NCBI GenBank assembly: GCA_030562195.1
Contig: CM060202.1
Span: forward strand, 17,718,317 to 17,782,316
From: Nipponacmea schrenckii
Taxonomy: Eukaryota; Mollusca; Gastropoda; Lottiidae
DNA length: 64,000 bases
Direction: 5' to 3'
The translations under genes and the position numbers were made by a program. Under the pieces are notes generated by a model. It searched no databases, was not told the origin of the DNA, and worked only from the letters and a program-made list of their open reading frames with translations. Positions 25,261-36,927 of the stretch are shown here, piece after piece. Within the stretch, counting starts at the first letter, position 1. Each line of letters begins with the position of its first letter.

Positions 25261-25774
25261 CATTCACTTTGAGTGTTGACGACATTTTAATTATTCAGTA
25301 ATTATTGGCTGATAGCAAAACTGTTCTTTTTTTTTTTACATTTCACTGATGTAAATCAAGTTACCTAGTAATTTATCGAATAAATAAGGTAAAGTAGATT
25401 TTAATCTAAATGAACAGTATATCCCTAGAAGGTATAAAACCTTAAGGCGAGCGTGAAAGTAGACCATTGGAATTATCAGCATCAACCAAAATAATCCATT
25501 CATAATCGAAGATCTATTACGATGGATCTATTAGGACCGCATTATCTATCTCAACTAGTTCAGTTTTATATTCCATCAAAATCACTACGATAAAGCAACA
25601 GTTTCATACTTGTTAGTAGTTGTGGGCGAGGTTTTAGTGTACGAACTGGCGACAGAGCATTTAGTCTAGCTGCCAACACCACTGGAACTTGTTGCCATTA
25701 GAATTACGTTCTGTCAAATCTCTCCAGCTCTATATTTAAAACAGCTTTTTTATATTGTAGATTAACCCTTTTCA

Positions 25775-26187
25775 TTGCAGTGCGTTCTTCGAACGCACTG
25801 CTTTGTTTTCGAAATGACTATTTTTTTTTTTGTCTCTTTCTGGTCACGCTCCCCAGCCATAACTGCAAATGTCTTACACAATCTGGCGTGATATTGTAAC
25901 GTAATCTAGTGCTCGTTGCTGTTTAAATGTAAAATGACGCATTTTTGTTCTACCGGAAATGACGTAGAACGTCACAAATTTTATTTTTGTTTACTAACTC
26001 ACGGCTCGTTTTTTTATCCAATCTGGTTCGGACTTATTTTATTTACTACTTATAACTTAGATTTACATAATAGCAGTTTAAAAATTTTGAAATTTTTACT
26101 TTTGTTGCTGACTTTTGAATTTTAAAATTTAACACTTTTTTAAACTTTTGCAATTTTGATTAGATCGAAATCAAAATTTGCAGTTAG
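25775..26187 (+). mobile_element. F2 rolling-circle element 5' part
   Basis: Starts at 25775 with TT, stem GCAGTGCGTTC, loop TTC, complementary arm (to 25801), then TTTGTTTTCGAAATGACTA and a T-run. Its body (26014-26187) is repeated at 28524-28707, where it continues to the N gap. The interruption is the second copy of the tandem duplication, not a transposon insertion. Confidence 0.8.
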
Positions 26188-28523
26188 ATAAACATCAAAA
26201 TCCTTTGAAAATTAAAGCTTCTTATTGCAACCACAATAGAATTTTGACGCAATTTTACTAAGTCAAGGGCAATAACTTAAAACAATTCATTGAAAAACTG
26301 TCAAATTCAATCTTGACTGAGGCCTAATCAATTCCGATGCTCACAACCAAGTTTCATCAACATCCTCTGAAAATTGGAGGATTTATTGCATCAAAACTAA
26401 AATTTTGACAAGATTTTTCTAAGTCAAGGGCGATAACTCAAAAACCGCTCATGCGATTATTTCTATTTTCGAATTTGACCGAGATATCATCAATCTATAC
26501 ATGTATAACAAGTTTCATTAAGAACGGATAAAAACTGTAGCCTCTATTGTGGATACAACCCAAATTTGATGTGTGTTTACTAAGTCAAGGGCAATAACTC
26601 AAAAACCGCTCATGCGATTATTTCTGTTTTCGAACTTGACCGAGATATCATCAATATATACATGTATACCAAGTTTCATTAAGATCGGATAAAAACTGTA
26701 GCCTCTATTGTGGATACAACCCAAATTTGACGCGCTTTTACTAAGTCAAGGGCGATAACTCAAAAACCGCTCATGCGATTATTTCTGTTTTCGAACTTGA
26801 CCGAGATATCATCAATATATACATGTATACCAAGTTTCATTAAGATCGGATAAAAACTGTAGCCTCTATTGTGGATACAACCCAAATTTGACGCGTTTTT
26901 ACTAAGTCAAGGGCGATAACTCAAAAACCGCTCATGCGATTATTTCTGTTTTCGAACTTGACTGAGATATCATCAGTATATACATGTATACCAAGTTTCA
27001 TTAAGATCGGATAAAAACTGTAGCCTCTATTGTGGATGCAACCCAAATTTGACGCGTTTTTACTAAGTCAAGGGCAAATTCCATTTTCGAACTTGACCAA
27101 GATATCATCAATATATACATGTATACCAAGTTTCGTTAATATCAGATAAAACTGTAGCCTCTATTGTGGATACAAACCAAATTTGGCGCGTTTTCTTGTA
27201 GTTGTTTTGTAGCTTGTTGGTGATTATTGTCAGTACATCCAAATAGTTGTCTTTACAGCCGAGTGAATTTGGTTCTTTAATCGTGAAAACTAACTTCACA
27301 TCTTATTTGTTATTTGTTAAAGAAAAGCTAAAAAAGAATAACAAATAACGAATAACAAAAAACAAAAGAATGTTATTCATTTTTACAAAGAGGTTAATGT
27401 TTATCCAGCTTAAAATTACGAGAACGACGCCTAAAAATTGAACTGCAAAAAGGTGAACAGAAGCTATGATATTTGTTATTCGTTCTTTTGTAAACACAAA
27501 GATGGGGATATTTGCTTTTCGTTTTTCGTTATTTGTTCTTTTGTAAGTACCAAGAGGGGGATATTCGCTATTCGTCAAAAACGAATAAGATGTGAAGTTT
27601 CTTCAAGATGAACCAACATAATATACACCATACCTTGAAAAGTGGTCCAAATTGGCGAGTTTGTCCTCATCGTTCCAGAAACCTCTCCAGCCTCCGCATA
27701 AACTGGTGCTAAACAATAACAATCTTCTCCTTCTAAATAAATCTGATTCCAGTTGCCCAGAGGCCAACATATTGCTATACAACTCATTACATTAGATGTT
27801 TGTATAAAACTATAATAATTTAATGTAACTGGTCCAGTGTAGGGAAGTTTTCTCCAATACGTTTCACTTGTACAACACCTTGATTTCCATACAAAAATGG
27901 TTAAAAGAAGAATCAAGGTACCGTATTCTGTTACCATTATGACAGTAGAATGTGTTTATATACCAGCTAACTAAAACTATGAATGGTGGTTATATGTGCT
28001 ACAGGACGTTTGTTTGTATATCAGCTAACAAATATACCGAGCCGTTTATAATAGCTATAAGTTATTTATGTAAGCGAAAAGTCTGATGTGTTTATATTCC
28101 AGATAACTAAAACTTCGATCCGTTCCTCCCGAAATCACCATTAGTTATGTAAGAGAAAAGTCGGGGGTGTTTATATACCAGCTAACTAAATCTTTGATCC
28201 AATCATTCACTTTGAGTGTTGACGACATTTTAATTATTCAGTAATTATTGGCTGATAGCAAAACTGTTCTTTTTTTTTTTACATTTCACTGATGTAAATC
28301 AAGTTACCTAGTAATTTATCGAATAAATAAGGTAAAGTAGATTTTAATCTAAATGAACAGTATATCCCTAGAAGGTATAAAACCTTAAGGCGAGCGTGAA
28401 AGTAGACCATTGGAATTATCAGCATCAACCAAAATAATCCATTCATAATCGAAGATCTATTACGATGGATCTATTAGGACCGCATTATCTATCTCAACTA
28501 GTTCAGTTTTATATTCCATCAAA
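26188..28523. repeat. Second copy of a ~4.5 kb tandem duplication, internally deleted
   Basis: 26188-27193 repeats F5 satellite of about 21667-22343 (with extra satellite units), then jumps at GGCGCGTTTT to sequence matching 24247-25580, including the lectin exon 1 and its upstream repeats, then jumps near 28520 to F2 sequence equal to 26014 onward. So the unit 21667-26187 was duplicated and the second copy lost about 22343-24247 and 25581-26013. Near-identity implies a recent event or an assembly duplicate. Confidence 0.8.
27634..27937 (-). pseudogene. Duplicate lectin exon 1 without lectin exon
   Basis: Nearly identical to 24691-24994, with K56 replaced by I in the PAN-like part. Start and donor site are preserved, but the exon carrying the first half of the C-type lectin domain is absent because 22343-24247 was deleted from this copy. 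It could be expressed only if spliced to another exon further left, which would be the first-copy exons on the other side of its own promoter, so it is probably non-functional. Confidence 0.75.
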
Positions 28524-28809
28524 TTTTATCCAATCTGGTTCGGACTTTTTTTATTTACTACTTATAACTTAGATTTACATAATAGCAGTTTAAAAATTTT
28601 GAAATTTTTACTTTTGTTGCTGACTTTTGAATTTTAAAATTTAACACTTTTTTTAACTTTTGCAATTTTGATTAGATCGAAATCAAAATTTGCAGTTAGA
28701 TAAACATTTTTCTTGTCAAGAAAAATCTGTTTTAAAAATGTCGACATCACTTCCGGTTTCGGCGTCATACGTCGCTAAACTTCGAATTTTTACTTCCGGA
28801 ATTCTAAAG
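28524..28809 (+). mobile_element. F2 body continuing into the gap
   Basis: Continues F2 copy from 26187, ending at the N run. Contains ACTTCCGGT twice (near 28750 and 28795) and the reverse complement of F2 body at about 20520-20690. Confidence 0.75.
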
Positions 28810-29309
28810 NNNNNNNNNNNNNNNNNNNNNNNNNNNNNNNNNNNNNNNNNNNNNNNNNNNNNNNNNNNNNNNNNNNNNNNNNNNNNNNNNNNNNNNNNNN
28901 NNNNNNNNNNNNNNNNNNNNNNNNNNNNNNNNNNNNNNNNNNNNNNNNNNNNNNNNNNNNNNNNNNNNNNNNNNNNNNNNNNNNNNNNNNNNNNNNNNNN
29001 NNNNNNNNNNNNNNNNNNNNNNNNNNNNNNNNNNNNNNNNNNNNNNNNNNNNNNNNNNNNNNNNNNNNNNNNNNNNNNNNNNNNNNNNNNNNNNNNNNNN
29101 NNNNNNNNNNNNNNNNNNNNNNNNNNNNNNNNNNNNNNNNNNNNNNNNNNNNNNNNNNNNNNNNNNNNNNNNNNNNNNNNNNNNNNNNNNNNNNNNNNNN
29201 NNNNNNNNNNNNNNNNNNNNNNNNNNNNNNNNNNNNNNNNNNNNNNNNNNNNNNNNNNNNNNNNNNNNNNNNNNNNNNNNNNNNNNNNNNNNNNNNNNNN
29301 NNNNNNNNN
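28810..29309. other. Assembly gap, 500 N
   Basis: Placeholder gap within F2 sequence, next to a recent tandem duplication; a collapsed or misjoined repeat here is plausible. Confidence 0.98.
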
Positions 29310-31159
29310 CGTCGTCTGCCTCTCTTTGTCTCTCTCTCTCTCTCTCTCTCTCTCCCAGTCTATTTTTAGATCGTGACATCACGTGATACCTCTCGACCAA
29401 TCAACGTCCTGTACCTGTAGTAACCCGCTTACTACTATACTGCAAAATAACCTTGTTTCCACTGGGGGAAAAGCCAGCTTTCAGCTTGCCCACGTGGGTT
29501 TCCACAAGGGTGTGCATAATGCAATCGCGCACTACATGTTCAGCAAAATATTGTTTTTTATTTGCTTGGTCAAAAGAGAAATAATCTTATATATTTGAAA
29601 ATGGGTGGCGAAATGATCATTTCAAAAGAGCCAAACGTGACATGTAATGATATCAGAAACATGCATATGACATTTTTATTCCAAGCCCCTGATATCTATT
29701 TGGACAATAAGTTAGAAGGACTAGGGCACAAAAATTGTGGGTTTTCGGCACCTTTGTGGGTGTGGGTGTTTTAAACGTTTTACATACCTTGAATCCACCA
29801 AAATTCGATTTATTTTGAAAGATTGGTGCTTCTGTAGTTCAATCATACCATCATCATCCCCGACACCATTCATTTCAAGCCTGCGGTTGCGTCAAAGTTT
29901 TTTTCAAGAATTTTTATCGCTCAGTCGCCATTTCAAATTGCGTGTGCATCCACAATTTAGACAAACAGGGTCACGTGAAAGTGGAAGAGGATGGTGTTCA
30001 TTATGTTTTATCACATGACCCTGTGACGTGATTTGAGTAACTAGATCACCGTATTTATGGTTGACTGTCTGCTGTCTGAAAGTTGACTGAATTGATGCAG
30101 TGGCCTAGGTCCGTTCACTATTTTCAGAAATAGACCTAGTATTTTCTTCAGATTTAGTCCTGTTCATTGCGTGTATTTAGGCTACGGAAATTCTTTAAGA
30201 TGTATGTATAATATGTATATTATTCCATGATCACTTGAAACTAGTAGTCGCTAAAGATTTCATCATAATTTCCGAGATTTAACTTGACGTAATACGCCAT
30301 CTTGACGACGTCAATCAAACACAATGATAAAAGTAGTACGTGAAGAGGGGGCTCAATTTTTTTCCACCTACGTTGACTCATTATTATAAATTATGCATTA
30401 TTTTAATATAAAAGGTGTTTTGTCGACATGTCTAATTTAAACCAGGAGTCCCTTAAACCTCGATATATTTAGAAAGATCGGTGTTTTTTGTAATTCATCA
30501 TACCATCATTTCCCCCTACACCATTCATCGTTTTGTACCTATCACGTGGCCCTGTAACTGCGAAAGTTTGGATGTGCACGCATGGTGGTGATGGAGCGAT
30601 TGGAATTCTAATAAAAATATTTGGACTCTGCAAGGGCAATAATGACGGTATGAGTTACCATATCTGTCCAAATAGCTATAAGCTTTTTCAATAATCATTT
30701 CGTTTTGTGAGTTTTCCAGATTTTATCAGGGATTCTGTTACTTAAGACACCAGGTAAGTTCACTGATGAATTGTCCATTTTAAGCAATTTTCAAATTGAG
30801 AGTCTTGGAAATTCGCTGTGATTATAAGGGAAAGTAGCTCTCACGCGGGGTTTTCCAACGTTCTCGACCTCTACTCTTGAAATGACCCAACACCCATCAT
30901 GGTTAGACATTGTACATAACAAATTCACGGAAGACCAAGGTTGGCAAAGTTTTCAAAAATAATTAATGAATTCATTTTTAAAAATATGTAAAGTGATAAA
31001 CTTACATTATCTCTAACTGCAGTGATAATAGAGATGATGCGTACAAAGTTGGAATTTTCAGTTTTCATTCATTTTGGAAAACACGTGATGTAATATGATG
31101 TAGATTGAAATGTCAAATGAAAGGTTTTTTTATCAAGTAGGCATTCAAAATATTTTGGG
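29310..31159. other. No gene recognised; TC microsatellite and a weak repeat
   Basis: A TC dinucleotide run lies at about 29327-29354. A diverged repeat pair is visible near 29805-29880 and 30460-30535 (AAGAT.GGTG, CATACCATCAT, CACCATTCAT). CACGTG/GTGACGT-like motifs and a CCAAT box occur at 29370-29405 and 29970-30030, but no supported coding exon was found. Confidence 0.5.
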
Positions 31160-31167
31160 AATGTTAC

Positions 31168-34100
31168 CAGGGGCGTAGCGTGACCATTTTGACTGGGGGG
31201 GGGGGGGGTGGTTACCGACGAACACGTTTAACGTCTAAGTTTTACGGATTAACACGTGTTCTTCCGGGGGCAAAAATAACTTACTCGCACTATTAAGTAT
31301 ATACATTATACACGAAAGAAATCCATCGCTATAGCAAATCCTAAACCTTTGAAAACCATATCAATCAGGGGTGTATCTAGAATATGCCAGAGAAGGGGGA
31401 CTGATTGATGATTTTTCCAAGGCAAGTCCTGCAGGCCAAAGGCCTTCGTGTTTGGCCCTTGCAGTGGCGGGGTGTTCGGGGGTCCTTTCCCGGAACTTTT
31501 ACAAACTTCGAAACCCGGAGAATACATCTGACGCGATTTTGGAAGTCGTTTCCACCGGTCAAAATTATCAATTTTCATCGGAAAACCATATTTTTTATAT
31601 AGCCTTTTTCGACCTATTCCGCGTTTTACCGACAAGTTCAGTAAAAATCACTTTTTATGTAGACGAACAGTTTAACAGATAACATCATTACTGACACAAG
31701 GTTTCCACTCTTCCGGTCAGCCAATCGGTTTTACCGAAGGCTCCATTCCCCATCCATGACCATCTATTATCGACCGATTCCGCGTTTTACCGGCAAGTTT
31801 AGTAAAAATCACTTTAATGTAGACGAACGGTTTACCGTTAACATCTTAACAGACACAAAGTTTTCACTCTTTCGGTTAACAAATCGGTTTTACCGACGTC
31901 TCCATCTATGACCTTCTTTTATCGGCCAATTCCTCGTTTTACCGACAAATTCAAATAACGAACAGCTTACCGATAACAAGTGTATCGGTTAACCAATCTG
32001 TTATACTGAAGACTCCAGTCATAACCAACTTATACCGACCGATTCCGGTAGTTTCAGTAAAAAATATTCTTAATGTTGACAGTTTACTGATAACATCATA
32101 ACCAACACAATGTTTTTATACGCCCACATGAAATGGGGGGCGTATATTGTCGTCACCCACATCCGTCCGTCCGTCCGTCCGTCCGTCCGTCCGTCCGTCC
32201 ACAATTGCTCGTAAACACTCTACACAGTGTAATTCTTGACGGATTTAGATGAAACTTAATATGAGTGTTAATGATCACGCAAGGATAAACCCTATCGAAA
32301 ATCAGCGAAATCGGAAAAAAATTAGTATGAGTTTCTGCCCTTGTTCTTGAATGGCTCGTAAACACTCTACAAAGTGCAATTCTCGACCGATTTTGATGAA
32401 ACTTGGTGTGAGAGTATGTTATAACTCAAGGATAAACCCTATCGAAAATCAGCGAAATCGAAAAACATTTAGTATGAGTTATTGCCCTTGTTCTTGAAAA
32501 CGCGTTTAATTTTAGCTTGTAAACACTCTTGAGAGAACAATTTTTAATGGATTTTAATGAAACTTGGCCTGAGTATTTGTTATCACCCAAGGATGAAGCC
32601 TATTGAAAACCAGTCAAATCGAAAAAAAATTAATATCAGTTATTGCCCTTGTTTTTGAAAACGCGTTCAATTTTTAGCTTGTAAACACTCTACAAAGCAC
32701 AGTTATTGACCGATTTTGACGAAACTTGCTGAAATTGTTTAATATCACCCAAGAATGAACCCTTTTGAAAATAGCACATATCGAAATATATTTAATAGGA
32801 ATTATTGCCCTTGTTCTATAAATGTGTTGGATTTTTGCCTTGTAAACACTCTACAAGTCACAATTCTTGAGCGATTTTGACATAACTTGGCATGAGTATT
32901 TCTAATCACTTAAGGATGAACCCTATTGAAATTCAGTTAAATCGAAAAATATTTAGTATCAGTTATTGCCCTTGTGTTTGAAAACGCGTTCAATTTTAGC
33001 TTTTAAGCACTCTAGAAAGAACAATTCTTAATGGATTTTGATAAAACTTGGCTTGAGTATTTGTTTTTACCCAAGGATGAACCTTATTGAAAATCAAATA
33101 AATCGAAATATATTTAGTGTCAGTTATTGCCCTTGTGTTTGAAAACGGGTTTAACTTTTTGGCTAATAAACACTCTAGAAGGTACAATTCATGACCAATG
33201 TTGACAAAACTCACTGAAATTGTTGGATATTGCAAGGGATGAGCCTAATTGAAAATTAAAAATATCAAAATATATCTAATATGAATTATTGCCCTTGTTC
33301 TTTTAAACGCGTTCGAATTTTGTCTCGTAAACACTCTACATGGCACAATTCTTGATGGATTTCGATGAAACTTGGTGTGAGAGTGTGTTATAACACAAGG
33401 ATGAACCCTATTGAAAATCAGCAAAATCGAAATTTTTTTTAGTATGAGTTACTGCCCTTGTTCTTGAAAACGCATTCAATTTTAGCTTGTAAACACTCTA
33501 GAAAGAACTATTCTTAATGGATTTTGATTAACTTTGGCTTGAGTATTTGTTTTTACCCATGGATGAACCCTATTATAAATCAAATAAATAGAAATTTATT
33601 TAGTGTCAGTTATAGCCCTTGTTCTTGAAAACGCGTTCAATTTTAGCTTGTAAACACTCTAGAAAGAACAATTTTTACTGGATTTTGATGTAACTTGGCT
33701 GGAGTATTTGTTGTCTCCCAAGGATGAACCCTATTGAAAATCAAAAAATATTTAGTACAAGTTATTGACCTTGTTTTTGAAAACGCGTTCAATTTAACTC
33801 GTAAACACTCTAGAAAGAACAATTTTGAATGGATTTTGATGAAACTTGGCTTTAGTATTTGTTTTCTCACAAGGATAAACCCTATTGAAAATCAGATAAA
33901 TTGAAAAATATTTAGTGTCAGTTATTGCGCCTGTTTTAAAAAACGCTTTCAACTTTTGGCTTGTGAACACTCTAAACATTCCTTTTTGACAAAACTCAGT
34001 GAAATTGTTTAATATCAACCAAGGATGAGCCTTATTAAGAATTAAAAATATCAAAATATTATTAAGGGTGAACCCTATTGCAAATCATAAAAATACCGAA

Positions 34101-34400
34101 AAATATTTAATGAGTTGTTATTAGGTACAATTCTTGACAGTTTTTAATGAAACTAGAGACCCTAGAAAAAAAATAGGTTGGTAGGTTGAATAATTCATTC
34201 CACTTATTGTAACCTTACTGGAAAGTTTTTATTTGAAATAAATGCTGCCAGTGGGCGTATATTACCTTGCCTGGCAAGCTATCTTTACTTTTTAGGTTAA
34301 TTGGTTTTATCGACGGTTTAGGTTAATTAATCGGTTTAATCGATCGATTCCGCGTTTTACCGACGTGTTCAGTAAAAGTCCCCCGTACGCTACCCCCCTG
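31168..34400. mobile_element. Non-autonomous hAT element with 8-bp TSD, carrying satellite and F5
   Basis: Termini are inverted: CAGGGGCGTAGCGT at 31168 and the complement of CAGGGGGGTAGCGT ending at 34400. Flanks are exact 8-bp direct repeats AATGTTAC (31160-31167 and 34401-34408), the size typical of hAT transposition. The interior has four degenerate units of about 150-165 bp around ACCGATTCCGCGTTTTACCG (31606-32110, resuming at about 34310-34375), interrupted by the F5 element. No transposase remains. Confidence 0.88.
32116..34283 (+). mobile_element. F5 pearl/CvA-like element inserted in the hAT
   Basis: Begins TTATACGCCCACAT, loop GAA, imperfect second arm, TATTGTCGTCAC, then a GTCC microsatellite (about 32163-32200), then about a dozen diverged ~160-bp units (landmarks GTAAACACTCTA, TTGATGAAACTTGG, CAAGGATGAACCCTATTGAAA, TTATTGCCCTTGTT), and ends with GTGGGCGTATATTACC, hairpin CTTGCCTGGCAAG and CTATC at 34283 followed by TTT. 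Hairpin, inverted tag and terminal hairpin have the F1-F4 layout. Confidence 0.85.
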
Positions 34401-34408
34401 AATGTTAC

Positions 34409-36122
34409 TCTCGGGAGTTGACACAAATAGAATGGATGTGCCACCTTAACTATATCATGGATTGACTGACACAATTGAAATGGTTGTAGCGATCTTATTC
34501 TCTCTTTTTTTTTCCGATAGAGATTACAGTTATCATCGCATTTAAATAAAATTTGGTGTGATCATTTATATTGATGAGATCTTGGATAAGCCCAAATTTT
34601 CTTTTTCAGTTTCTACCTGTGCTAAAACAGAAAATATACTTATGAGTGGGCGTATCTTGCTATGCTTGTTCTCTTTTTGTTTCCCTTTTGCTACATTGTT
34701 TTTTCTATCTTCTGTTTTGCTTTTTCTATCAACTTCTCATTCTTGGCTCGTTTCTTAATCCTTTTCTCCATCAAAGTTTATCTCTCACGTCTCCAGAATT
34801 TGAAATGTAACTTAGATCTTCCCTATTCATTGTCGTCTTTATCTTCGCTACGGCTGCATAATTTGGAAAAAGTTGTCTTAGATATCATGCGTTGTCTTAT
34901 GTTTAAAGGTTAAATTTAGGATATTGTCTTTAAGGTAATACAAGGATATAGTGATTTACAGAAGCCCGGAACAAGTGAGAGGTGCTGTAAAGCCATATAT
35001 ACTAGTACTACTTATTTCCCCATCGCCCACTTCCATTAGCCCCCTACAAACTCCCCGGATTTCCTTGGGCTAAATATTCTAGAAAAAAACCATCGTCAAA
35101 CTTACGTTTGGGCGAAAAAACTAAATGAAGAACCAGTCAATAGATTTGACTGCACTTAAATACGACAAAATAAAGAGAAATGACGACTTACAAGCAGAAA
35201 TACAATTGATTCGAGAATAACAATATATTCCAAATCCTACTTTTAGAAAAAAAGTTGAAAGAGTTTTGATCATAAGACTTTTAAAATAAAAAATGAAATT
35301 AGGTATGGGAATAGTAGATGAAATTCATACAGAATTAAGAAAAACTAAAAGCCTTTTAAAAGTTTTCGCCAATAATTACATGATCTGCCAATTTAAATGA
35401 AGTTGAGTATTGTTAAGTTGTCGATGAATATAATAACAATATTGATATTAAAAAAAACAAAAAAACAAGTAACACACAAAACAACTTTTGAAATGAGAAA
35501 TTAGATATTTAACTCAAATTTAATGTTGGAGGTCGAGTTCGTATTTTTTATTCGATGAAGGTTATGTTGGAAATTCGACAATTTGAAATCTTTAGTATTG
35601 ATAAAGTGAATAAACCCTCACCACCAACTTACTGTTTAGTAGATTTGCACGGTAAAGAAATCTTGGGCAGATTTTATCAATATGAACTTTAAAAAAATGA
35701 CTTCTTTCGAAGATATGGAACAAGTCATATGAATTCAATTAATCCCTTGGGCAGAAGATTAACACATAAAACGTATTGTATGCGCGATAAAATATCTTCA
35801 CTAAAATATGACATATTTGTATGCTGCAACTAAAAGTCTTTCTTCAGATCAAAAAGGCGTTCATCATTCTACTTTAGTCAAAGAGATATCAATGTATTTT
35901 TGTGATTCATATGGATTAAAGCTGAATCATTGATTCACAGTCTGCCTTTTATATGAAAAGAGTCTGAGAGAACAAATGCCCTTTACAGCTATGGTGCAAC
36001 ATACCGAGGGCTGCACTCAGGGCCCACATATTTAATTAGATTTTTTATTTACGGAGCATTCAGACAGAAATCTTATATTTATAATTTTCTACGTATAGCT
36101 GTGTTACAGGGTGTGGTTGTTC
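34409..36122. other. Gene-poor stretch with old element remnants
   Basis: A weak F5-like 3' piece (GAGTGGGCGTATCTTGCTATG) ends near 34670. Apart from the integrase fragment at 35516-35692 there is only broken coding-like sequence (for example near 35130-35390) with stops and no recognised motif. Confidence 0.45.
35516..35692 (+). pseudogene. Polinton/Maverick-type integrase C-terminal fragment
   Basis: Fifty-eight uninterrupted codons ending in TAA: KFNVGGRVRI, then ...FEIFSIDKVNKPSPPTYCLV, DLHGKEILGRFYQYEL. The pattern (F-VG-D/R-VRI ... W/F-EIF-I-KV ... PPTY-L-D-GKEI-G-FY-EL) is the C-terminal SH3/chromo-like end of the retroviral-type integrases of Polinton and related transposon-derived proteins. 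Catalytic domain and other genes of such an element are not seen. Identification rests on remembered motif pattern. Confidence 0.6.
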
Positions 36123-36126
36123 TTAA

Positions 36127-36586
36127 AGGGGCACAGGCTTGATTTGTTTAGGACAATCATCCGACAGCCTCAAACACATGAAATCTTTTGTTTAGCTAAT
36201 CATACATAGTCTACAGAGCTTACCTTTGAAATTTGAGCCTTCAAATCCATTTATCCGTGTTTGAAAATCATAATGTCTTAAGATATTATGAACGTCCCGC
36301 CATATTGGAAAATCAAAGAGTTATAAATAGACTACTGTGCAGGCCCACACTGATAAAACAAAAAGAAAGTACATGTAATAACAACTGTAGATTTTGTCAA
36401 CAGGACACACAATTTTCAGACTGACTGAAGACCAGCCGCGTACAGCACGGAAAAAAAATAAAAAGTGAAAATTTTGAGGTATATTTCAAGGTATTTTGCG
36501 ATTTTCTTAGAGCTTGAGTATTTCTGAGGACTGTTTAAATGTAACAAAGGCCCAAAACGACCACTTAAAATCAAGATTGTGCCCCT
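36127..36586. mobile_element. TTAA-flanked MITE, 460 bp
   Basis: Inverted ends AGGGGCACA(GG/AT)CTTGATTT at 36127 and, inverted, up to 36586, flanked on both sides by TTAA (36123-36126, 36587-36590). A TTAA target points to Kolobok or piggyBac; the AGGGG terminus fits piggyBac poorly, so Kolobok-like is favoured. No transposase. Confidence 0.75.
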
Positions 36587-36590
36587 TTAA

Positions 36591-36837
36591 AAGCAATTAA
36601 ATTACGATTTATTTCAAGCTTAAGCTTTTTGAGATTAAAAAGTTTAAAGGGACTTTTCTATATTGTATTTGCTTATATTAACGTAAACTTTACACCAAAA
36701 ATCCAGCGGAATATATGTTCTTAAGTGTATCTGAAATTATGAATACAAAATTCCAACCGTCATCAAATGTGAGATATTTCCATCATTGAGTCCATCTTAG
36801 TATATTTTCATTAAATAACTTTAAAACTCAGCTGTTA
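36591..36837. other. AT-rich spacer, nothing recognised
   Basis: Unique-looking sequence between the MITE and F3 copy 3; no ORF or repeat seen. Confidence 0.4.
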
Positions 36838-36887
36838 TTGCGTGGCAAATAAAATTTGTCACGCTTTGTTTTCGTTCGGATTATTAT

Positions 36888-36927
<40 letters not shown>

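Noticed and set aside
28690..29400. Open frames across the second N gap
   Set aside because: Artificially open through N; flanks are F2 sequence and a TC microsatellite.
31306..31682. Overlapping ORFs on both strands
   Set aside because: They lie inside the hAT element, have no motif and are higher-GC element sequence that happens to be open.
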